A DNA stretch of 64,000 nt. Source: Daphnia pulex. Lineage: Eukaryota; Arthropoda; Branchiopoda; Diplostraca; Daphniidae. Position numbers and translations under genes: made by a program. The stretch spans positions 1-64,000 of the forward strand of contig NC_060027.1 of NCBI RefSeq assembly GCF_021134715.1, given 5' to 3'. The notes beneath the pieces are model-generated. The model was not told the origin of the DNA. It searched no databases and saw only the letters and a list, made by a program, of their open reading frames with translations. Each line of letters starts with the position of its first letter. The stretch's first letter is position 1. Positions 35,659 through 45,810 of the stretch are shown here, piece after piece.

Positions 35659-36836
35659 ATGTGCAGACTAAGTTTTATCATGGTAACGTGAAACCATTTA
35701 AATTAAAATTTAGTCGCTTTGCCTTATTAATTCTTTCCAATTCAATTCAGATTGTCGGGGCATTGGTGCTCTCGACCAACTTACAGAGGGCCGAGTCCTT
35801 TAGCCACCACCGCATCCACCATAAAGATTCCTACGAGCATTTGGAATCGGCCGAAAGCAACGAACTACAAGAAACAACTACCCCCATTGACACGCAATCT
35901 GACGAGCTGGTCGACTCCGAGGAGAATAGAGTCGTCAAGCGCCACGCCCTTCTTCAACCATCAACTAGCCATTCATCCGAGGAAGAAGATACAACAGCAA
36001 CAACCCTCGACAGCCAATCGGATGAACACGACGATGACATTCTACCGGTCAGGCTGGTGAAAAGGAATATTCCAGTAGCATCTTCCGAAGAGGACACAAC
36101 CGCAGCGAATCTCCTTGACAGCCAATCAGTCGAGGACGACGGAGTCGATTCGGAAGAGAAGAGAATAGTCAAGCGCAATGTTGAAACGACAACCATCGAC
36201 CACTCGTCTGAAGAAGAAACGACAACAGTCGAAGGGGCGAGTGACGAGCAGCACGACGACTCTGCGGAGAAGAGAGTCGTGAAACGGGACATCCCTGTCG
36301 GAGTAGCGGGACTCACGATCCGTCGTCGATTCGACTCATCAGAAGAAGATACGACAGCCCATTTTGACAGCCGATCGAATGAACGGGACTACTCGGATGA
36401 GCTCCACGACTCGGACGAGTGGAAGAGCATCGTGAAACGCGACGTCATCCAAACCACAACCATCGACCACTCTTCCGAAGAAGAGACGACCACTTCCGTC
36501 TATTCAGATGAACACGACGACGTCGACTCTGAAGAAAACAAAATCGTCAAAAGAAATGTCCACGTAGAAACAGCAACGCGTGATCGCTCGTCAGAAGAAG
36601 ACACCACACCGGCGGATCTCCTCGACAGCCAATCCATCGAGGACGACGGAGTCGACTCGGAAGAGAAGAGAAGAATCAAGAGGAGTAGCCTAGCTCTAAC
36701 TGCTGTCGACCACTCGTCGGAAGAGAGCACAACAGATGGCACATTCGATTATTCGGCCGAGGACTCGCTTGAAGATGTATTGGTTCGATTATCGCAAGAT
36801 ATCCATTCATTACCTTCAACTGCCCTCAGAATTTAA
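35659..36836 (+). CDS. Secreted acidic multi-cleavage precursor 1 (novel)
   Basis: Two exons (35659-35682 and 35751-36836) give 369 residues. An eight-codon first exon starts the signal peptide (MCRLSFIM, then IVGALVLSTNLQRAES). The mature part is highly acidic and built from loose repeats: an IDHSSEEETTT-type motif, an SDEHDD or SVEDDGVDSEE motif, then a basic site. Seven such sites are visible (RVVKR, RLVKR, RIVKR, RVVKR, SIVKR, KIVKR, RIKR), typical of furin or prohormone-convertase cleavage. Most serines are in S-x-E context, the target of Fam20-type secretory kinases. There are no cysteines in the mature part and no known domain. It could be a peptide precursor or a secreted phosphoprotein; I do not recognise the family. 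AATAAA lies at 36920-36925. Confidence 0.8.
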
Positions 36837-36919
36837 ATCGACCCTTTAGGCTTTTTTGTTACAATTTTGTTGAAATTTTTTGAGCTTTTTCAGCCACTGT
36901 TGTACCTTCTCGTCATGTC

Positions 36920-36925
36920 AATAAA
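36920..36925 (+). terminator. Polyadenylation signal of acidic precursor 1
   Basis: AATAAA 84 bases after the stop codon, followed by a T/G-rich stretch. Confidence 0.6.
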
Positions 36926-37887
36926 GATTCATTGTTTCGTAATCGTGTTTTCTTTTTTCGTAATGATGGTCATGTTGATTTACGTTTTATTTAATTTTCT
37001 AACATTTTATTAAAGGGATGTCAAGCCTAAGTGTGCCACTGTTATGGTTAACGTAGAGCAGATAATGGATTATAACCGATGAAATGTAATCAAATGTTTT
37101 ATTTGTATTCTAGAAAGTATGACAACTAATATTCTATTTATTTGTATCTTTCCAGGAATGAAGCTGTCCTATTGCCAGCGATATGAAATCAATCATTTCA
37201 GTTTCCAACGTGAACGAACGTGAACGCCCATCAGTCAGTTATATTTAGCGTTTCGAGTCGACAAACCCATTTGAAATGTTCCACATGACTGGATTGCATA
37301 ACTCGATTAAAGGTAACAACTGCGCCGCAATCAAAACGTCAGAAGAACTAAATTGAAGCCGTTCCTGGAACAGTTTTGACATAATGCCACTAGTTTTGTG
37401 CCGAGGTCAGCGTCTTCTCCCAATAAGACGTTTGCCTTATCCTTTCTCTTCCTCGAATTGAATCCTGGTTTTCCTCATTTTGACGTCATCACACCAAAAA
37501 GATGTCCAGTGCTGCCAACCCTGTTTATTGTGTAAGAGAAGTAAGACTTTTATTTGATGTTTTGGGCGTTGTCCTTTACTTCACATATTTGTTTTTGATT
37601 ATTTGGTTCAGGAAAGACCTTTCTACTGAAAAACTAGCGTCAACCTTTAACTTGGATTTAGGTGGATTTGAGCGGAAAATAGTTTTCGCTTGAAAGAGAT
37701 GTAATGGAGCGAGCACTGTTTCCATCCGCAAAACTCGTTGGCAAAGCATCTCATCAAGGGCACTGATAGAACTAGGCGTCGCCCAAACGTGTCCAAGAGT
37801 AAACAAACCAATTTAACCTTGTGATCATAAATTCCAAGGTGGTTTGGCGCGCTGTTTTTTTTTCCGCAATTGAAACCATTTGTCGCA

Positions 37888-37929
37888 TATAAATACTTGA
37901 CAACTGGAGGGAAAAGATATTCTTTCAGC
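37888..37929 (+). promoter_or_regulatory. TATA box and initiator of acidic precursor 2
   Basis: TATAAATA at 37888-37895 and TCAGCG at 37925, 37 bases apart, matching the arrangement in front of precursor 1. The leader that follows (CGGCTACTACAGTCG) is also similar between the two genes. Confidence 0.7.
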
Positions 37930-37963
37930 GATTTTCACAGCGGCTACTACAGTCGCAATTAAC

Positions 37964-38907
37964 ATGAGTCGATTTGGTGCTATCGTGGTAACTATTTTAG
38001 ACTTTAAATTAGAATAGTTCTTCTTTATAACTTGACAACAAGTTGAATTACTCTATTTAATTTTAACTTTTATTTATTGATTTAGTTTGTTGCGGCATTG
38101 GTGTTCTCGGTCAACTTGCAGAGAGCTGAATCCTTCAGCCATCACCGCATTGGCATCGACAATAAAGATTCTCACGAGCACTTAGACGATAGCAAGGAAC
38201 TACAAGAAACGAGTATCGCCCTAATTGACACCCAATCTGACGAGCTGGTCGACTCCGAGGAGAAGAAAATCGTGAAACGCCATGTCCTTCTTCAACCATC
38301 AACTGGCCATTCGTCTGAAGAGGAAGATGCATCTACTGATAGTAAAAACGAATCAATCGAGGATAGCGTCGACTCAAAAGAAATCAAGTTGGTTAAAAGA
38401 GATGTCCAATTTACTACGACAACTGATGGCCACTCATCCGAAGAAGATGTAACAACTGTACCAACAATTTCTCTGGAAGACCTATCAGTGGAAGACGACG
38501 TTAACGACGCAGAAGACAAGAAGAAAGTGAAGCGGAATGTTCAAGTGACAAGCATCGACCACTCGTCCGAAGAGGAAAGATATGCGGCAATAGTCGGTCA
38601 GATGAATCAATCTGACGAGCACGATTATGACAACTCGGCAGAATTGTTTAAGCGAGAAATCCACCAACTTACGGCCGGGGAATTGGAGATGCTGTTTCAA
38701 CTTTTCCATTCGGAAGAATACGCTGCAGCAAACGGGACTCTTATTGGCAGCCATTCAGACGAGCATCATGATTATTTTGGACCTATTGAGAAAAGGCAAT
38801 CCGGGCTACTGGCAACAACAACTGGCGGACGCTCTTCAGAAGAAATGGATGATAGATTCGACCATTCATTTGAAAATTCGATGGAAGATGTATACTTGAG
38901 AGATTGA
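37964..38907 (+). CDS. Secreted acidic multi-cleavage precursor 2 (novel paralogue)
   Basis: Two exons (37964-37987 and 38086-38907) give 281 residues. The gene repeats the design of precursor 1: an eight-codon first exon, a signal peptide ending in NLQRAES, and the shared opening FSHHRI. Acidic blocks with GHSSEEED-type clusters follow, separated by basic sites KIVKR, KLVKR, KKVKR, LFKR and IEKR. The first ~75 residues are the most alike; the C-terminal third has diverged and contains a more hydrophobic segment (ELEMLFQLFHSEEY). It is a tandem duplicate, same strand, about 1.1 kb downstream of its partner. The stop is TGA at 38905-38907 and AATAAA is at 38972-38977. Function unknown. Confidence 0.8.
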
Positions 38908-38971
38908 CGTCGGTCAAGTCAGCCGCCTGATGATTTGTTTTTGGTTATTTCCCTTGTTATACATTCATGCA

Positions 38972-38977
38972 AATAAA
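38972..38977 (+). terminator. Polyadenylation signal of acidic precursor 2
   Basis: AATAAA 65 bases after the stop codon, in the same position and with the same following GAT as in precursor 1. Confidence 0.6.
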
Positions 38978-39204
38978 GATCTACGTTGTTTCATACTTCT
39001 GATGATTTTTCTAGTAGGGCATTTTGGTTTCTTATGTAATCTCTGCAGTCTGCAACTCCGTGTCGTTCTGATTTTTTTTTTTGTTTTTGTCAACGCTCTC
39101 CTTCATTTAAGGCGTGTTCGTTAATAACGAGGGCGACGAAAAGAAGCAGTCATAAATCGAGTTTCCGACTGCACAGGTTTCTTCTACTTTTGAAAGTTTT
39201 AATT

Positions 39205-39330
39205 CCTAAATCAGGCTCTTCTTGCGAGTGCAAACGAAGTATTACTTGTGCGTTTTCTTTTTCCTAACGCTAGATGGCTCAATGTTTGATCATTTTCAGC
39301 TGTCAATTTAGTCAGTTTCAGTGGTTTCTG
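39205..39330. repeat. Dispersed repeat, copy outside the large inverted repeat
   Basis: Shares an AATCAGGC(C/T)CTTCTTGCG start, a TAACGCTAGAT middle and an AGTCAGTTTCAG end with 44215-44335 (and its mirror at about 50369-50489). It is probably a short non-autonomous element; its termini were not determined. Confidence 0.6.
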
Positions 39331-40627
39331 TTTTGTCCACCAGGTGGAGGTATGTCGATTCGTGACTAGTGGTTCCGCCATTTTTTCAGGGACAATGAGT
39401 AGCAGCCAGTTAACAGGATGGCGATGAAACATTCTCACTCTTCAACATTTTGATGAAAATCAAAAAGGTAATTCTTGTTGTGGTCATTTCAGTTAAATGT
39501 ATGTAAAATATTTATACGTAAATTTTCAGTAGCCTATTTTTACTAGGCCAAATCATCTGATCACATGGCTGGCTTGACCGAGTTGTCCTGTCCAAATGTC
39601 CCCCCCCCCCCCATTGCTATGTGTACCAGCTGTGCCGTCTCCATCCTGAAAAACTCACAAGAAGAAGTAATTATGGTTTTAAACTTTTCAACTAGAAGGC
39701 TATAGATTTAGTTATTGACGACTAAATGCTAGATCCCCTTGCTTTAGTGTTGTTGAATTTTGTGTGAAGTCAACTGTGGACCTGTGGTTTATGTTTGCCA
39801 TCCATTGGTTTAAACTGCCAATAGTTTTTTTATTAATAGACTTTTTTTGAAATTCTAGGTCCCTTTGTAAAATTTCTGAAACAGCGAGGGGCACTAGATG
39901 GGGGTGTGTTATTGTTCTTTTAAAAAAATGGTTGAAGTTTTGGAGTCTGTTATCTTCTGTTTTATAGTTTTTGTGTGTCTTCACTACGTTAAAACAATCT
40001 GTTTTTGCTAAGTGTTAACATAGGAATTACAGGGCTAACACAACAGTTAATAGCTGATTCAAGCTGGCGGTTGATCAAGAAGAGATTTTTCTTCTTGTTC
40101 TTGAATTTTTTTCAATTTAGCATTTTTATTTAAGTCTTGTGAAGTGCCCAAGGATTTGGGTGTATTCTAACCATTTTTTTTTTGTATTCCAGGAATTACC
40201 ATGCAAGAATTTATAAGTAACATATTACACAGATGAGGGGACGCAGAGTGTATACTTGAGATGCATGGAATTGAGTTCTAGTTGCTAGCAAATGGAAGAG
40301 CTATGGTATGTTTGCTTAATTGTTTTATTATTGTATTTCCTAGAAAGGGAAGAACATTAATTAACTAATATGATGTCTATGCAACAGACTACTTCTTAAT
40401 TCCAAAATTCAAGTCTCTTGCAAAAGACATTTGTGCAAGTTTTTCCATGTTTTTCGGCAAAGTCTACATCATGGACTTCATGCAACAGTCCCTGTTGAAA
40501 TAAGAGAGTGTGAAGCAATCGTCCGATATTCGGCATTATTTGCGCCCATCAATAGTGATCGTTCCTAACGACTCGGTGTAACAACCTAGGCTAGAAGGAT
40601 AAACCATCAGTAGTGGCAGGAACCTCA

Positions 40628-41147
40628 TTCATGACAGCTGTCAAGTATTTTCTAGACGTTAAACAAAAGTGGGAGCCTACACAACTTGAAATATCTAACT
40701 CTAGATTGCCTGCAGTGTTAAGATTTGTTTTTCAACATGTTTTTGCCACTTTTGTCATTTTCTTGGTTCTTTTTAACGTGACCACCTCTTTACTCGTCCC
40801 TGCTATGCTGGATCTTCCCAGTTCGTCCATCGACGCCCACCAGCCTCTTCGAAAGAAAGAAGGTACTATAGTTTTGGTATAGACGACATGTTTTTATCCA
40901 TTCAGTCTTCTGCTGAGACATATATTCAATTAAGATTTTATTTTGTTGATTGACTTCTTGTTTCGACAGTTTGTCCCAATATGGAAGTTCGAAATGGCCT
41001 ACAACAGTTTTCGGAATTGGAGGGCTGCCGAGTGGCTGGAACTGAAATCGTGATGGTGGAATTGCAGCCCGGATACATTGCACCACATCATTGGGAAAAA
41101 TCCAATGCAAAATCCAAGCGATTGCACGTCCTCCCGGTCATTATTTG
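40628..41147 (+). pseudogene. Insulin-receptor-like N-terminal fragment (left copy)
   Basis: Two exons join in phase. The first (about 40628-40862) has a hydrophobic anchor FATFVIFLVLFNVTTSLLV and LDLPSSS. After a CGACAG acceptor, the second (40980-41147) reads VCPNMEVRNGLQQFSELEGC, which resembles the start of the first receptor L domain of insulin receptors (CP-x-M-D/E-I/V-R-N ... LE-x-C). After that the reading departs from the family (AGTEIVMVELQPGYI) and no kinase or Fn3 region follows. It is probably a truncated duplicate. A mirror copy lies at 53557-54076. Confidence 0.45.
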
Positions 41148-44100
41148 GTAAGAAATCATTTCCATAGTCTTCCGCAAAACTTTTTCCCCTTGGCCATGTT
41201 GAACTTGTTTATAATTTCAGTTGTGGTCCGGGCGCACTTCATCCGGCGTCGCCAATGGGTTTGTTTAACTATTTGTTCCCTTTAAATAACATTCGAACAA
41301 TTAAACACACACGAACTGCTCTTTCCTGTGCCAATCGACGAGATTTGATGAGATCATCTTACCATTAACTTACAAATATAATCTTTTCTTTTCTTTAGTT
41401 TATGGAGCGGCGATGCGTTACGTGCCATCCTTACGTTAAATAGAATTGGAAGGCCTTTAGTGAATCGGGGACTAAATCGGGATGCATCTTGGTGAGAAAT
41501 GGAATTTCCAACTTTAGATTATTGTGATCCATTAAACTCTATGACACTGACTGATCCATCGATTGTTTAATGACCGTTCTTTTTAATGCAGGGATGTCCG
41601 CTAGGCTTTCAGTAACAAAACAGACATCACAATTGGCAGCGACATTAATTGTAGCCCATCTATTAAGAAGCAAATTATGCTAATGAAATCTTATGCATAA
41701 ACAACTCATTAAACGTACCCGGTAACACCACAAGTGTCACGACGCTCAAAGTATATCAGACATTATTTAAAGGCGCATCAATGTAAGAGATTGCATAACC
41801 AAACTATTGACATTGGTCAGCCAATGTCGCTCTGAAATTATTCCAGATTAATTGCATGCTTTTTTGTACGACGTATATATTTAATAAACAGAGAGTACGG
41901 TTTAAAACATTCTTTTCTCTATGCGAAATTTAGCAAGCCAATTAAACCAGCACTTTTTGACCGACTAACTTGCTACTATTCGTACAATCAATCAACACAG
42001 GAGGAGACTCTTGTCTTAATGGACTCTGCCCAAGGAAGAAGAGAGAAGAGTGCGAGGCCAGTTTTACTAGGGAGAGATTAGTCTTACTAGGCTTCCAGGT
42101 TAGACTCATGAACCTCCAAAAGTCTTCCTCGGATCATGCGCCTTCCAAGTCCCCGTTCGACCAGAGCCCTCCTCATCCTCCTGGTTTCACAGCGGGTGAG
42201 TGACCACCGGCGGGCGTTGATTAGTGGTTAGTCAGGGAAACGGGGCCACAGAAAAGAAGGGAGCCCAGATATGCACTCGTAATTTATCTACGTCTACACA
42301 ATTTTTTATTGTTGTTGATTGAAAGCAAGCTCCTCTTTACATCTCTCAGCTGCATATTGCACTAGTGAATAAGGTCTGGAACAGCAGCGAGGGATTTAAC
42401 TGAAAAGATAATTTAGATGTCAATTTTAAAACAAGATTGCAGTGACAGTAAACAATACCTCAAATGAATCAATTGAAAGGAACCACTGAAAGGAAGAGAG
42501 CTCAGCTGCTCAGGTAAGTACTTGCAATTGATCATCTAGAAAAATCCAACAAAAACCTCAAGACAAACACAATGAATTGTAGGTGTAGAAAATGTTATTT
42601 AGTTGACATGTTCAAACTGCAGCTCACCATTATTAAAATCGGGAAAGAAAGTCAATGAAGTGAAATGAATACTCAAAGTTCTTGGATTCAGCATTTACAA
42701 AACATGCATCTGAAAGAAAAGGTAAGAAATTTGTAAGATTATTGTGATATTACAATTTTTAATTCCATTTTTAGTACAGGCACACTACAGCTGCAGGATT
42801 GATGACAGCTTAGAATTCCTGGCCAGCTTCAACAATGGTCGTCATTACGTGGCAAATGATGACAAATGGACTGGTAAATACGCACGAAAACATTTAATTA
42901 ACATACTAGTACCAAGTTCATTCAACTTTCAGTTTAAAAAACATCAATGTTAACTTATGCTGAATTGTTAACTTATGCTGAATATTGACTTCACTTTTCG
43001 AATTCTTTCAATTTTCCACATTTCAGCTACTACCTCGGGACCATGTTTGGGGACAATCGTATCGTCTGCATGAAGCACTGGCACCATCTAGCGGTGGTTT
43101 CTAACAATTCATACCATTTTCCAGTTTGCCGCTAGGTGGTGTTGGTATTGTTTATAAAAATGGCGAAATGTGTGAAGTGTTTTGTCATCTTCTGTTTTCG
43201 AATTTTCATGTTTCACTGCCCAAAATCAACCAATTATTTACATGTAAGCTTATTGTGATTATTCTAACTACATAGTAGCAAATTTTCTATCACTCACTGT
43301 GTACTTGACCAATTGACTAATTGTGTACTGTACTTGGAATTCTAGAAAAGTACCTGCCGTCTAGTCAACAGATTAAATTTGGACCCCATTTTAAAAACAA
43401 ATTGCTGGACACTTCCTTAACTCACACCTTCAGCTTCATATGCATCATCCTCTCAACACTCAACAAAACTTTTGTGGCATTGGATGTGTGGTTACAGGTA
43501 AGCATAACTTTCCGATTTTATACCTCATCACCCATCAATAAAATAATCTTAAAATTCATACCCATTTGTTTAAAAGGTTCATTCTTGCCTGAAAGATGTT
43601 TACACCTTTGATCACTTGGTGGTGTGGTCGCGTCATGAAATTATATTGCTGCCATTCCCTGCATCTCTCACTTCACAGCTACAAGAAATGAGTTATAGGA
43701 AACCTACAACAGATTGAGGTAAAGGTGTGCTTCTATCTATGTTCTCGCTTTATCATGTAATAAACTTTGTATTCCACCTTGGTCATGGGTATTTATGGGC
43801 GTCACTGCAATGTTAAAACCTTTTTCTGTTCTTTGCTTTAGGAATTCATAGGTTGTGTGGTATGCCATTGGATTTCGCGAGTCAGCCGCCGATGTCAATC
43901 TACAACGCAGTTTATTTATTGAAATTGTGTGGCCCTGGATGCTGGCCTTTGTCCTTTTACAGAAGAGTGACTTCTACCAACTTTCTGCTCCATCCTTATC
44001 TTCGCTTCCCACACTCATCTAGCTTCTCTGCATATTATGACTGCCAAACAATTTGTCCTACTTCACTGACGAGTTAGACCAGTCGCTTCCGTCTGCAGCG

Positions 44101-44576
44101 ACACACCTACTGTCACTCACCACGAGATTATGCCCAGGTACCCGAAAATTGCCTTATTTTCTTAGATTATTTACTAGTAATCTACTTGCGTTAAATTCTG
44201 CGTCTGTTTGATAATTCCAAAATCAGGCCCTTCTTGCGCGCAACCGAAGTGTTACTTAGACGTTTTTTTTTCTAACGCTAGATTTTCGATATTTTAGCTG
44301 TCAAAAACAGTCAGTTTCAGTTACTTTTCAAATCTTTTTAAACATCGGCAAGTGGAAATTTTTTAGTGAAAACTGACGATAATTATTCCACCAACAAAGC
44401 TCACTTGTTAGATGTTTAATCGTGTGTTTTTTTTTCTACTTCCGGTTTTGTCATTTCAGTCAGTAGTTCAGTAAATATTCATTCGACGCACAAAAGAATA
44501 ACATTTTCGTGATCTTCGTCAAATTTGTGGTAAAGTTCATGTTTTTTTTTGGACGTACGCGTACTTCCGGTTTCAA

Positions 44577-44608
44577 GAATTTTCCTGAACTATAGTTCAG
44601 GAAAATTC
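44577..44608. repeat. Perfect 32-bp palindrome in the left arm
   Basis: A self-complementary sequence centred on CTATAG. Its counterpart in the right arm (50094-50127) is 34 bp because it has one more TA at the centre. This is one of the few differences between the arms. Confidence 0.9.
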
Positions 44609-45241
44609 TCGATTTTGGCCAAATTTTGGATTTCGTTGAAAACCTATCAAATCGACCCCAAATTTCATGGGGATCACGAAAATCTTGTTCGATTTGAATA
44701 CAACCCAACAGTTGAGGAGCTATTGCTTACTTCCGGTATACTTCCGGCAAATTTGCATGAAACCAGCAAGTGAACTTTGTTCCATGTACAGTTCTGAGTA
44801 TTGCTAATTAGGATTTTAGCAAATAAAAGTGCGCTGTTAAAGTTTTGAGCCAAAAAACCTGATAAGTGTTGCTATTGTGTAACTTTAATTGAAGTGTCAC
44901 GTTAAGAAGAATTGTTTTGTCTTTATTCAGGTAATGCAGAGGAGACGTTGAGAAGATGGACACCATAAGGTCGCCAATATCTGGGAAAATCAGCGCGGAT
45001 CATCAGCAGCTTTTTATTTTTCTTCATTATTCGTGGGCACCAACTAATAACCTAAGGTGATATGACGATAGAATATTTTCGTTCATAGTAATCTTACTTG
45101 ATTTATTATCTAATTTAGATGTCTCCCATCCTGCGACCAGAGACACGATCGCTGTGGGTCCCACTACAAGAACTTCATGGCAGATTACCGAGTCTTTCAA
45201 CGCGGATCATCATTTATTGTTGGTATATATGTCTTTGCTAG

Positions 45242-45574
45242 TTAACCCGTTGGCTGCCACGTCTTTGTTCTCCCCTAGCTCCTTAGCACGGGCCGCGCTG
45301 TTCGGTCTCGTGGTTTACATGCCGCGGGGTCGGACAGTCGCACCAGCCCCAGATTCGCCGAAAGGCCCTGTTAGGCAATGCACCATAGGGACTTCCCCTT
45401 TGTCGATACGGTGATGGATTCTAGAGGTTGTGCATTCCATCTTCTCCTATCACCGTGTCAGCCCGGACTTGTCAGCAATGGCAAGTCCCACCTTGGCCAT
45501 GGATCCTTCAGACGTGGCGCGTAGATAGTAGAAAACAACCTACGGGTTGTATGGCGTGGCAGCCAACGGGTTAA
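45242..45574. mobile_element. piggyBac-like MITE (left copy)
   Basis: A 325-bp element (45246-45570) has inverted ends CCCGTTGGCTGCCACG and CGTGGCAGCCAACGGG and is flanked on both sides by TTAA. Ends starting with CCC and a TTAA target duplication are the signature of the piggyBac superfamily. It encodes no transposase, so it is non-autonomous. The inside is GC-rich compared with its surroundings. Confidence 0.8.
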
Positions 45575-45810
45575 CTTAAGTGTATGTGTGTGTATATGTG
45601 TACGTATTTATGTCATGTTATGTTTGTAAAAAGTGGAGGAATTGTGGGTGGAGGTGGGACAATATAAGCAATTCCTTACAAAATTAATATTCATGTTATT
45701 TATTCATCACTAACTAGTCAAACCCCAACGTAAAATCAAACACAATTGCATGGACATGGATAAGAATTTGGAGACAATATAAGTTTTCAAAAACTTTTAC
45801 TATATATGAA

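Larger units (their letters stand above)
40005..45810 (+). repeat. Left arm of a large inverted repeat
   Basis: The arm of about 5.8 kb reads as the reverse complement of 48892-54701. Paired coordinates sum to 94,704 (94,702 inside 44,590), so the symmetry axis is at about 47,352. From about 40,290 to 45,790 only a few differences were noticed, including a C/T change at 40,315 and a 2-bp change in a palindrome at 44,592. The outer 280 bases are clearly diverged. It contains an insulin-receptor-like fragment, a piggyBac-like MITE, ETS-type and CTCF-like motifs. Confidence 0.95.

Noticed and set aside
45154-45414. Open frame inside the piggyBac-like element and its mirror at 49288-49548
   Set aside because: It begins outside and ends inside the MITE, so it is composed of unrelated parts; identity of the two copies comes from the inverted repeat, not selection.
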